Shown here piece by piece: positions 1-6,775 of a stretch of DNA of 64,000 nt; position 1 is the first letter of the stretch, and the number at the start of each line of letters is the position of its first letter. Below the pieces are notes generated by a model, which worked only from the letters and a program-made list of their open reading frames with translations, had not been told where the DNA came from and made no database searches. The position numbers and the translations under genes are program-made. The stretch is from Aquificota bacterium. Its GTDB lineage: Bacteria > Aquificota > Aquificia > Aquificales > Aquificaceae. The stretch lies in contig JAUQQK010000001.1 in assembly GCA_030549905.1 (NCBI GenBank), forward strand, positions 124,001-188,000, read 5' to 3'.

Positions 1-2
1 AT

Positions 3-191
3 AGGGTGGAGTCCTTTTTGAAAAGCCTTGAGGAAAAGTCCGGGGGTTCCTTGGAGCTTTCCATAATAAGGGAGGAAAACCTATCAGAGGGTGAATTTAT
101 ATTAGAAACACCCAAGCTCTGGATAGAGAGAAAATACGAGGACCTCCTTGAAGACCTTATGGAAGAGCTAAGAGATGAGGGGAGTGTATAG
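3..191 (+). CDS. fliH: FliH C-terminal fragment (flagellar export ATPase regulator)
   Basis: The reading frame is open from the left edge, so only the last ~62 residues are seen. The tail (…EGEFILETPKLWIERKYEDLLEDL…) has the acidic, Trp-containing end typical of FliH, which binds and regulates the export ATPase FliI at the cytoplasmic face of the flagellar secretion apparatus. It overlaps fliI by 17 bp, the usual fliH-fliI order. A GTG at position 6 lies inside the frame but is unlikely to be a true start. Identification rests on the short conserved tail and on synteny. Confidence 0.7.
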   Translation, partial: RVESFLKSLEEKSGGSLELSIIREENLSEGEFILETPKLWIERKYEDLLEDLMEELRDEGSV

Positions 192-1452
192 AATTTACAG
201 TAAGGTCTTCAAGGCGAGCGGTATATATGTGGAGGCTTACAACCATGATGGGGCTGTTGGGGACCATGTGATACTTTATCCCAGCAGGGGAAAGCCTGTA
301 GAGGGTGAAGTTATAGGCTTTAACGAGGATAGGTGCATAATCATGCCCTTTTCTTTCCCTGCAGGCATAAAGGCTGGAGACAGGGTGCTGATAGGCAAAG
401 GTCATATATCAACGGTTGTGGGCGAAGGTCTGCTGGGTGAGCTGATAGACCCTTTTGGCAGAAGGCTAAAGGACGGCTCAGTGGTAAGGGGTATAAAGGC
501 ACCTATCCTGCTTGAAAGCCTGAACCCCCTTGAAAGGGAAAGGATAAGAGAGGTTTTTGACTGTGGCATAAGGTCCATAAACGCCATGCTCACCTTGGGA
601 AAGGGTCAGAAGGTGGGCATCTTCGCGGGCGCTGGTATTGGTAAAAGCACCCTTCTGGGCATGCTGGTCAGGAACAGCAAAGCGGATGCGGTGGTTCTTG
701 CTCTTGTTGGCGAGCGTGGAAGGGAGGTAAGGGAGTTCCTTGAAGATGTGCTGGGTGAGGAAGGCAGGAAAAGGAGCATAGTCATAGCCACCACCTCAGA
801 CCAGACGCCCATACTGAAGGTTAAAGGTGCCATCAGTGCCTTAGTGCATGCCAGACATCTGGCAAGCAAGGGCATGCACGTGCTTTTAGTGATGGACTCT
901 ATTACGAGGCTTGCCATGGCTCAGAGGGAGGTGGGGCTTACAGCCGGAGAGCCACCCACCATGAAGGGCTACACGCCTTCTGTCTTCTACCTACTTTCAA
1001 AGGTGGTGGAAGCCTGCGGAAACTTTAAAAAGGGAAGCATAACGGGTGTCTTTAGCGTATTAGTGGAGGGAGATGACATTAGCCTTGACCCGGTGGCAGA
1101 TGCCCTTATGGGTATGCTTGATGGACATATAGTGCTATCAAGAAGGAGGGCACACGCGGGCATATATCCGGCGGTGGACCCGGTAAAAAGCTTAAGCAGG
1201 CTCATGCCCCATGTGGTGAGCGATGAGCATTTAAAGATGGCCCTGTATCTTAGGGAGCTTTTAAGCGTCTATGAATCTATGGAAGACATGGTGAGCCTGG
1301 GGCTATACACACCCGGAAGCAATCCTCTGCTGGATAAGGTTTTAAGGCACAGAGAGGAGATAAAGGCATTCTTCAAACAGGGGGTGGAGGAAAAGGTAAG
1401 CTACGAAGAGAGCTTAAGACAGCTTAAAGAACTTTATACCAAATTGCTATAA
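175..1452 (+). CDS. fliI: Flagellum-specific ATP synthase/export ATPase FliI
   Basis: 425 residues, normal for FliI. The F1-type ATPase fold is clear: N-terminal beta-barrel region (1-110), Walker A AGAGIGKST at residues 151-159, Walker B around LLVMDSITR, and the family stretch GSITGVFSVLVEGDD. FliI energises or unlocks export of rod, hook and filament subunits through the flagellar type III apparatus. The start overlaps the end of fliH, implying translational coupling. It is the last gene of its operon here; the next gene, proA, has its own -10 box embedded in the fliI stop region. A FlgJ-like rod gene lies elsewhere in the window (about 17.0 kb), so flagellar genes are dispersed, as is usual in Aquificales. 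Confidence 0.95.
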   Translation: MRGVYRIYSKVFKASGIYVEAYNHDGAVGDHVILYPSRGKPVEGEVIGFNEDRCIIMPFSFPAGIKAGDRVLIGKGHISTVVGEGLLGELIDPFGRRLKDGSVVRGIKAPILLESLNPLERERIREVFDCGIRSINAMLTLGKGQKVGIFAGAGIGKSTLLGMLVRNSKADAVVLALVGERGREVREFLEDVLGEEGRKRSIVIATTSDQTPILKVKGAISALVHARHLASKGMHVLLVMDSITRLAMAQREVGLTAGEPPTMKGYTPSVFYLLSKVVEACGNFKKGSITGVFSVLVEGDDISLDPVADALMGMLDGHIVLSRRRAHAGIYPAVDPVKSLSRLMPHVVSDEHLKMALYLRELLSVYESMEDMVSLGLYTPGSNPLLDKVLRHREEIKAFFKQGVEEKVSYEESLRQLKELYTKLL

Positions 1453-1453
1453 T
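1445..1453 (+). promoter_or_regulatory. Extended -10 promoter of proA, near-leaderless
   Basis: TGCTATAAT lies across the last codons and stop of fliI. Only 7 nt separate the hexamer from the proA ATG at 1461, and no Shine-Dalgarno sequence fits in that space, so transcription should begin at or next to the start codon. The same arrangement recurs at several operon starts in the window. Confidence 0.6.
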
Positions 1454-1460
1454 TTTAATC

Positions 1461-2774
1461 ATGGTTGAGCTAAAGTCCTACGCGGAGGAAAAGGTAGAAA
1501 GGGCAAGAAGGGTTTTAAGAAGCCTTATGAGCCTCAGCACTCAGGTAAAGGACAAAACCCTGCTAAGGTCTGCAGAGCTTCTTTTAGAGAGGAAGGACTA
1601 TATAAAAGAGGAAAACCAGAAGGATATAGAGTTTGCAAAGGCTCAGGGACTCTCAAACGCCCTCATTGACAGGCTGCTTCTCAACGACAAACGTATAGAA
1701 GGGATGGCAAAGGTGCTCAGAGATGTGGCAAGCCTCCCGGACCCAGTGGGAGAAATAACGCGTATGTGGACAAGGCCAAACGGTCTTATGGTGGGCAAGA
1801 TGCGTGTGCCCCTGGGGGTTATCTTTATCGTCTATGAAGCAAGGCCCAATGTTACCATAGAGGCGGCTTCCCTCTGCATGAAGTCTTCAAACGCAGTGAT
1901 ATTGAGGGGTGGCAAAGAAGCCATAAATTCCAACAGGGCTTTGGTGGAAGTGCTTCGTGAAGCCTGCAGGGAAACAGGCTTTCCGGAGGAGGCCATTCAG
2001 TTCATAGACAGACCGGAAAGGGAGATAGTGTGGGAGATTCTTCAGATGGAGGGCAAAGTAGATGTAGCCATACCGAGGGGTGGTGAGAGTCTGATAAGGG
2101 CGGTGGCTGAAAAGGCAAGGGTGCCAGTCATAAAACACTACAAGGGGGTCTGCAACATATATGTAGATGAAGAGGCGGACCTAAGCAAAGCCTATCATAT
2201 AGTTTATAATGCAAAGGTTCAGAGACCCTCTGTGTGCAATGCGGTGGAAAACCTCATAATCCACAGAAGCCTTCTTGAAACCTTCTGGGTAAAGATGGCG
2301 GATATCTTGGGAAGGGCTGGTGTGGAACTTCGCTGTGATGAGGAGAGCCTTAAGGTCATAAAGTCAAGACCTGAACTTTCGCATGTAAAGGCGGTGCCTG
2401 CTACGGAAGAGGACTACTATGAGGAGTTTCTTGACCTTATTCTGGCAGTAAAGACGGTGGGTTCCTTGGAAGAGGCTATAGAGTTTATTGAAAAATACGG
2501 CTCAAAGCATTCAGATGCCATAATCACGGAGAACTACACAAAGGCAATGAAGTTTATAAAGGAGGTGGATTCCGCCTCCGTTTATGTAAATGCCTCCACA
2601 CGCTTCACGGACGGAAACGAGTTCGGGCTTGGTGCGGAGATGGGCATATCCACCGATAAGATACATGCAAGGGGTCCCATGGCTCTTGAAGAGCTAACTA
2701 TTGAGAAGTTCATAATCTTCGGAAATGGACAGCTCAGGGACAACTTTGGGGTGCCTCCCGAATGGATGCCATAG
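1461..2774 (+). CDS. proA: Gamma-glutamyl phosphate reductase
   Basis: 437 residues. ProA reduces gamma-glutamyl phosphate to glutamate-5-semialdehyde with NADPH, the second step of proline synthesis in the cytoplasm. Family hallmarks are visible: GVIFIVYEARPNVTIEAASLC, the nucleotide-binding AIPRGGESLIR, the catalytic-Cys stretch QRPSVCNAVENL, and the C-terminal FTDGNEFGLGAEMGIST with ARGPMALEELT. Length is slightly above the usual ~415-420. No proB is in the window. The gene appears to start its own transcript and overlaps the next ORF by 13 bp. Confidence 0.96.
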   Translation: MVELKSYAEEKVERARRVLRSLMSLSTQVKDKTLLRSAELLLERKDYIKEENQKDIEFAKAQGLSNALIDRLLLNDKRIEGMAKVLRDVASLPDPVGEITRMWTRPNGLMVGKMRVPLGVIFIVYEARPNVTIEAASLCMKSSNAVILRGGKEAINSNRALVEVLREACRETGFPEEAIQFIDRPEREIVWEILQMEGKVDVAIPRGGESLIRAVAEKARVPVIKHYKGVCNIYVDEEADLSKAYHIVYNAKVQRPSVCNAVENLIIHRSLLETFWVKMADILGRAGVELRCDEESLKVIKSRPELSHVKAVPATEEDYYEEFLDLILAVKTVGSLEEAIEFIEKYGSKHSDAIITENYTKAMKFIKEVDSASVYVNASTRFTDGNEFGLGAEMGISTDKIHARGPMALEELTIEKFIIFGNGQLRDNFGVPPEWMP

Positions 2775-3106
2775 ACACGCAGGAGCTTTTAGATTTTCTG
2801 ACGCAGGGTGAGAGGGCAGAAAGGCTTGAAGAGTATTTCAGACAGGTGGAGAAAAGGAAAGGTAAGGTCTTTATATCTAACTACACCCTTTTGGAGCTTG
2901 CCTACCTTCTTGAATACGGACTGGGTGTAAGCAGGGACTTAGTTTTAAAAAGCATCAGAACCATACTGGAGGAGAGGCTCTTTAAGGTGGAGAGGAAAGA
3001 AGAGCTTGAAGAGGCATTAAGGCTATATGCACAGGGTATGGAGCTTATGCAGGCTTTGAAGGAAGTGCAGTATGAAAAGAATAAAGTCAGGAGGGTTTCC
3101 TTATGA
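2762..3106 (+). CDS. Small PIN-domain-like protein, probably degenerate
   Basis: 114 residues. The start resembles a PIN (VapC-type ribonuclease) domain: MDAIDTQELLDFL gives the first Asp, and TLLELAYLLEYGLGVSRDLV matches the PIN segment carrying the conserved Glu and the helix that follows. The region that normally reads FxDA is GMELMQALKEV, so the third acidic ligand appears lost and the protein ends early. It overlaps proA by 13 bp and the SulP gene by 4 bp, so it is cotranscribed. No antitoxin gene is adjacent. It may be a decayed toxin or a non-catalytic PIN relative; the assignment rests on pattern only. Confidence 0.5.
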   Translation: MDAIDTQELLDFLTQGERAERLEEYFRQVEKRKGKVFISNYTLLELAYLLEYGLGVSRDLVLKSIRTILEERLFKVERKEELEEALRLYAQGMELMQALKEVQYEKNKVRRVSL

Positions 3107-4890
3107 AGGTTAGCATTACAATAGACCTGATGCCCTTCCTGCCATGGCTTAGGGAATACGACAGGGACAAGTTTATAAGGGACCTGATAGCAGGGCTCAC
3201 GGTGGCGGCGGTGCTCGTGCCCCAGTCTATGGCTTACGCCCTCCTTGCAGGCATGCCTCCCATATACGGTCTTTACGCCAGCTTCCTGCCAGTGATAGTA
3301 GCAGCTCTTTTTGGAAGCTCACGCTTCTTGGCTACAGGTCCTGTGGCTATGACTGCCCTACTTACCTCCTCCGCTCTCTATGGGCTTGCTGAGCCCTCCA
3401 GCGAAAGGTGGGTTCAGTTAGCAGCGGTACTTGCCCTCATGGTGGGCTTCATAAGGCTCCTTGTGGGTCTTTTCAAGCTTGCCTTTGCGGTAGAGCTTAT
3501 ATCCACAAGCGTCATTGTTGGCTTTACAAGTGCTGGTGCCTTAGTGATATCGCTAAGCCAGGCGGGACATCTTCTGGGCTTTAAGATAACCCAAAGCACT
3601 CACATATACGAAGTGGTTTCAGATATAATAAGCAAGATATCTCAGACAAACCCCTACACCCTTGCAGTTGGAGTCTTTGCCTACGGAGTTATCTGGCTTT
3701 CAAGGAAGATAAGCCCCCTCGTACCGGGAGCCCTTCTGGCGGTAGTGCTCACATCTCTTGCTTCTTACTTCTTCGGTCTTCAAAACTACGGCGTTTCCCT
3801 AGTAGGAAACGTACCGAGCGGTCTTCCAAACTTTGAGGCGCCTTCTGTAGATTACAGAACACTTTCTCAATTATGGGTAGGAGCTCTTATAATATCCGCC
3901 TTCGGTCTTATGGAGGCGGTAGCCATTGCAAAACAGCTGGCGATAAAGGTTGGAGACAAGTGGGACCCAAACCAGGAGCTCATAGGTCAGGGGCTTGCCA
4001 ACATAGTAGCAGGGCTCTTTAAGGGCTTTCCCGTGGGTGGCTCCTTCTCAAGGTCAGCGCTAAACTTCCAGCTTGGGGCAAAGACACCTATAGCCAGCGT
4101 GATAACGGGTCTTACGGTGGGCTTTACCCTTATTGTGCTTGCACCTCTCTTTTATTACCTTCCAAAGGCTACCCTGTCCGCTATAGTACTTTCTGCGGTC
4201 ATAAACCTCATAAAGCCTCAGGAGATATTAAGGCTCTACCGCATAAACCCTACGGACGGTGTGGTGGCAGGTATTACTTTTGCAACCGTATTCTTTATGG
4301 ACCTATGGGTTGCCATAACCCTCGGCACTCTTATAGCCTTCGGCACTTTTGTCTATAAGACCATGTATCCACGTATAGTGGTGCTTACAAGAAACCCAAA
4401 ATCCGCCACCTTTGTAAACGCAGAAAGGGAAATGCTGCCAGAATGCCCCCAGATACTCTACATAAGACCCAACATGTCCCTGTACTTTGGCAATGCGGAG
4501 TATGTGTATGAATATATCCTGCAGAAGGTGGCTGAAAGGAAGAAGGCTCTCAAGTTTGTGCTAATAGACCTTGAGGCAGTCAATTACATAGACGCTACGG
4601 GAAGCCTCGTTCTGATGAGGCTCTTAGACAAGATAAGAAGCATGGGCATAGAGCCAGCCTTAGCAAACATAGGATGCACCATATATCCCCTTTTGGAGAA
4701 TGTGGAAATAGACAGACATATGGACACAGACCTTATTTTTGACTCAAAGGGTCAGTCCATCACTGAGCTTTTCAAGAGGCTGGACCACGAATACTGCAGA
4801 AAGAATTGTCCCTATGCGGTCTTCAAAGAGTGCTGGAGCGTAAAGGAGGAAGGTTTTAGGGCGGTGGAAACTCTGAGGTCTGTGGCTTAG
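3103..4890 (+). CDS. SulP-family anion transporter with STAS domain
   Basis: 595 residues. Residues ~1-410 are very hydrophobic with 10-14 membrane helices, starting with the SulP signature LIAGLTVAAVLVPQSMAYALLAGMPPIYGLYASFLP; the second conserved block is KGFPVGGSFSRSALN. Residues ~440-550 form a cytoplasmic STAS domain (ILYIRPNMSLYFGNAEYV, VLIDLEAVNYIDATGS). The family moves sulfate, bicarbonate or other anions; substrate cannot be read from sequence. The tail carries an unusual Cys-rich stretch, CRKNCPYAVFKECW. Start overlaps the previous ORF by 4 bp. Either sulfate or inorganic-carbon uptake would suit a sulfur/hydrogen-oxidising autotroph. Confidence 0.9.
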   Translation: MKVSITIDLMPFLPWLREYDRDKFIRDLIAGLTVAAVLVPQSMAYALLAGMPPIYGLYASFLPVIVAALFGSSRFLATGPVAMTALLTSSALYGLAEPSSERWVQLAAVLALMVGFIRLLVGLFKLAFAVELISTSVIVGFTSAGALVISLSQAGHLLGFKITQSTHIYEVVSDIISKISQTNPYTLAVGVFAYGVIWLSRKISPLVPGALLAVVLTSLASYFFGLQNYGVSLVGNVPSGLPNFEAPSVDYRTLSQLWVGALIISAFGLMEAVAIAKQLAIKVGDKWDPNQELIGQGLANIVAGLFKGFPVGGSFSRSALNFQLGAKTPIASVITGLTVGFTLIVLAPLFYYLPKATLSAIVLSAVINLIKPQEILRLYRINPTDGVVAGITFATVFFMDLWVAITLGTLIAFGTFVYKTMYPRIVVLTRNPKSATFVNAEREMLPECPQILYIRPNMSLYFGNAEYVYEYILQKVAERKKALKFVLIDLEAVNYIDATGSLVLMRLLDKIRSMGIEPALANIGCTIYPLLENVEIDRHMDTDLIFDSKGQSITELFKRLDHEYCRKNCPYAVFKECWSVKEEGFRAVETLRSVA

Positions 4891-4905
4891 GAAAGCCTGT
4901 ATTTA

Positions 4906-5511
4906 TCAAGGAGAAGCTCGCCCCCTGTATAGACTCTTTTCATGTATGTATATTTCTACCTCTTCTGGCACCAGCCACCTTATGCTTTTGCCCTCCTTCA
5001 CCCTTTTTCTTATCTCGGTAGAAGACACATCCACCCTGCGTGTAGCCACCAAAAGGTAGTCCTCACCCTCCTTTAGGAAAGGAAAATACTCCTCCACGTA
5101 AAGCTTTATAAGCTTAGCTTTACCTTCCCTGTCCGCCACCACAAAGCGGGCAAGCCTTAAAAGCTCCACAGGCTCCTTCCATACATGAAGGCTCAAAAAG
5201 CTGTCAGCACCCACAAGAAGAAAAGGTCTTTCGCCCAGAGTGCTATAAAGCTCTCTGGCTGTATCCACCGTGTAGGATATGCCACCTCTTTTTATCTCCA
5301 AGTCGCTCACCTCAAAAAAGGGCTCTTTAAGGGCAAGCTCAAGCATTCTGAGCCTGTCTTCAGGGCTTGCCTCATGAGGTCTCTTTATGGGTGCCTGAAA
5401 GGCAGGCAGGAAAACTATCTTCTGAAAGCCCAAAGCTTCCAAAACATCCCTTGCTACTAAAAGATGTCCCACATGCACAGGGTCAAAGCTACCACCAAAG
5501 TAGAGCTTCAT
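4906..5511 (-). CDS. nadD: Nicotinate-nucleotide adenylyltransferase
   Basis: 201 residues from the ATG at 5511. A longer in-frame extension exists but runs antisense through fabG and is rejected, because the protein opens properly at MKLYFGGSFDPVHVGHLLVARD, the nucleotidyltransferase GSFDPxHxGH signature. The C-terminal VDVSSTEIRKRVKEGKSIRWLVPEEVEIYI is also diagnostic. NadD makes deamido-NAD from nicotinate mononucleotide and ATP. The gene is divergent from fabG with 16 bp between start codons and convergent with sulP (15-bp gap). Confidence 0.95.
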   Translation of the reverse strand: MKLYFGGSFDPVHVGHLLVARDVLEALGFQKIVFLPAFQAPIKRPHEASPEDRLRMLELALKEPFFEVSDLEIKRGGISYTVDTARELYSTLGERPFLLVGADSFLSLHVWKEPVELLRLARFVVADREGKAKLIKLYVEEYFPFLKEGEDYLLVATRRVDVSSTEIRKRVKEGKSIRWLVPEEVEIYIHEKSLYRGRASP

Positions 5512-5512
5512 G

Positions 5513-5528
5513 TGATAAGATAATAGCA
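5513..5528. promoter_or_regulatory. Overlapping divergent extended -10 boxes, nadD/fabG
   Basis: On the plus strand TGATAAGAT (5513-5521) lies 6 nt before the fabG ATG. On the minus strand TGCTATTAT (5528-5520) lies 8 nt before the nadD ATG. The two -10 elements overlap, and the TG of the nadD promoter is the fabG start codon read on the other strand. Neither gene has a Shine-Dalgarno sequence, so both messages are predicted to be leaderless or nearly so. Confidence 0.55.
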
Positions 5529-6277
5529 TGCTCTGTGTGGATTTGTCAGGCAAAAGGGCTCTAATAACAGGCTCCACAAGGGGCATAGGAATGGCAATAG
5601 CCATGTATCTGGCAAAGGCAGGTGCCAGTGTAATAATAACGGGCAGGGATGAGGGTAGAGCAAAAGAGGTGGCACAGCACATAAGTAGCGAGTTCGGTGT
5701 GGAAGCCCTTGGCGTAGGCATGAATATGGAAGACATGCGTTCCATAGAGGAAGCCTACAGAAGGGTTGAAGCCCAGTGGGGTGGCGTAGACCTGCTTATA
5801 AACAACGCAGGCATAACAAGGGATAAGCTCTTTTTGAGGATGTCCTTAGAAGACTGGGAGCAGGTTCTTAAGGTAAACCTAACAGGCACCTTTCTTATTA
5901 CTTCCCTTGCGGTAAAAGGTATGTTGAAAAACAGGTGGGGAAGGATAGTAAATATATCCTCCGTGGTAGGCTTTACGGGCAATGTGGGACAGGTAAACTA
6001 TTCTGCCACCAAGTCCGCCCTGATAGGCTTTACAAAAAGCCTGGCAAAGGAGCTGGCAGGCAGGAACATAACAGTGAACGCAGTAGCCCCCGGCTTTATT
6101 GAAACGGATATGACCGCCGTGCTATCTGAAGAGATAAAATCCGCATACCTCAAGAACATACCCTTGGGGAGGTTTGGAAAGCCCGAGGATGTGGCTGGTA
6201 TGGTGGTTTTTCTATGCTCTGAGTATGCCAGCTACATAACAGGTGAAGTGGTGCATATAAACGGGGGTATGTATTAA
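5528..6277 (+). CDS. fabG: 3-oxoacyl-[acyl-carrier-protein] reductase
   Basis: 249 residues, standard for FabG. It has the Rossmann glycine motif TGSTRGIG near the N-terminus, NNAG in the middle and the Ser-Tyr-Lys catalytic set in NISSVVGFTGNVGQVNYSATK. It reduces 3-oxoacyl-ACP with NADPH during fatty-acid elongation. The ATG start follows an extended -10 box by 6 nt with no ribosome-binding site; a GTG three codons downstream (MLC|VDLSGK) is a possible alternative start. folK follows 9 bp downstream and is probably cotranscribed. Confidence 0.95.
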   Translation: MLCVDLSGKRALITGSTRGIGMAIAMYLAKAGASVIITGRDEGRAKEVAQHISSEFGVEALGVGMNMEDMRSIEEAYRRVEAQWGGVDLLINNAGITRDKLFLRMSLEDWEQVLKVNLTGTFLITSLAVKGMLKNRWGRIVNISSVVGFTGNVGQVNYSATKSALIGFTKSLAKELAGRNITVNAVAPGFIETDMTAVLSEEIKSAYLKNIPLGRFGKPEDVAGMVVFLCSEYASYITGEVVHINGGMY

Positions 6278-6286
6278 CTTTTTTAC

Positions 6287-6775
6287 ATGCCCGTATGCTA
6301 CATAGCCTTCGGAAGCAATGTGGGAGACCGTTTAGCCTACATTCTGAAGGCTCTTGAGCTTTTAAAAGAGTATGGAAAGATAGAAAAGGTTTCCACCATA
6401 TATGAGAGCAAGCCCTGGGGGGTAGAAGAACAGGCACCCTTTCTCAACGGCGTGTTTGAATTTACAACAGAACTGGACCCTATTAGACTACTTTTTGTGC
6501 TAAAAGACCTTGAAAAAAGGGTTGGAAGAAAGCCACGTCAGAGGTGGGGACCAAGAGAGATAGACCTTGACATACTGCTTTACGAAAACCACATTGTGAT
6601 GCTTAGCTTTCTGAGGGTTCCTCATCTTTATCTGACAGATAGGGACTTTTTCCTCTTCCCCCTTTTGGAGATAGCCCCTAACCTAATACACCCGATAACA
6701 AAGGCACCCCTTTCAGAAAAAGCCCAAAGCTTAGAAAACCGTTTAAAACCCTTCGCCTGCCTTCTACCACCTTAG
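6287..6775 (+). CDS. folK: 2-amino-4-hydroxy-6-hydroxymethyldihydropteridine pyrophosphokinase
   Basis: 162 residues, typical for HPPK. It contains the diagnostic AFGSNVGDR N-terminus, YESKPWGVEEQAPFLNG, and the signature RWGPREIDLDILLY near the middle. It transfers pyrophosphate from ATP to hydroxymethyldihydropterin in folate synthesis. It follows fabG closely, and its 3' end overlaps the 3' end of nrdB, transcribed from the opposite strand, by 12 bp. Confidence 0.95.
   Translation: MPVCYIAFGSNVGDRLAYILKALELLKEYGKIEKVSTIYESKPWGVEEQAPFLNGVFEFTTELDPIRLLFVLKDLEKRVGRKPRQRWGPREIDLDILLYENHIVMLSFLRVPHLYLTDRDFFLFPLLEIAPNLIHPITKAPLSEKAQSLENRLKPFACLLPP

Noticed and set aside
5512-5745. 78-residue N-terminal extension of nadD
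   Set aside because: Lies antisense to fabG; NadD proteins begin at the GSFDPVHVGH strand.
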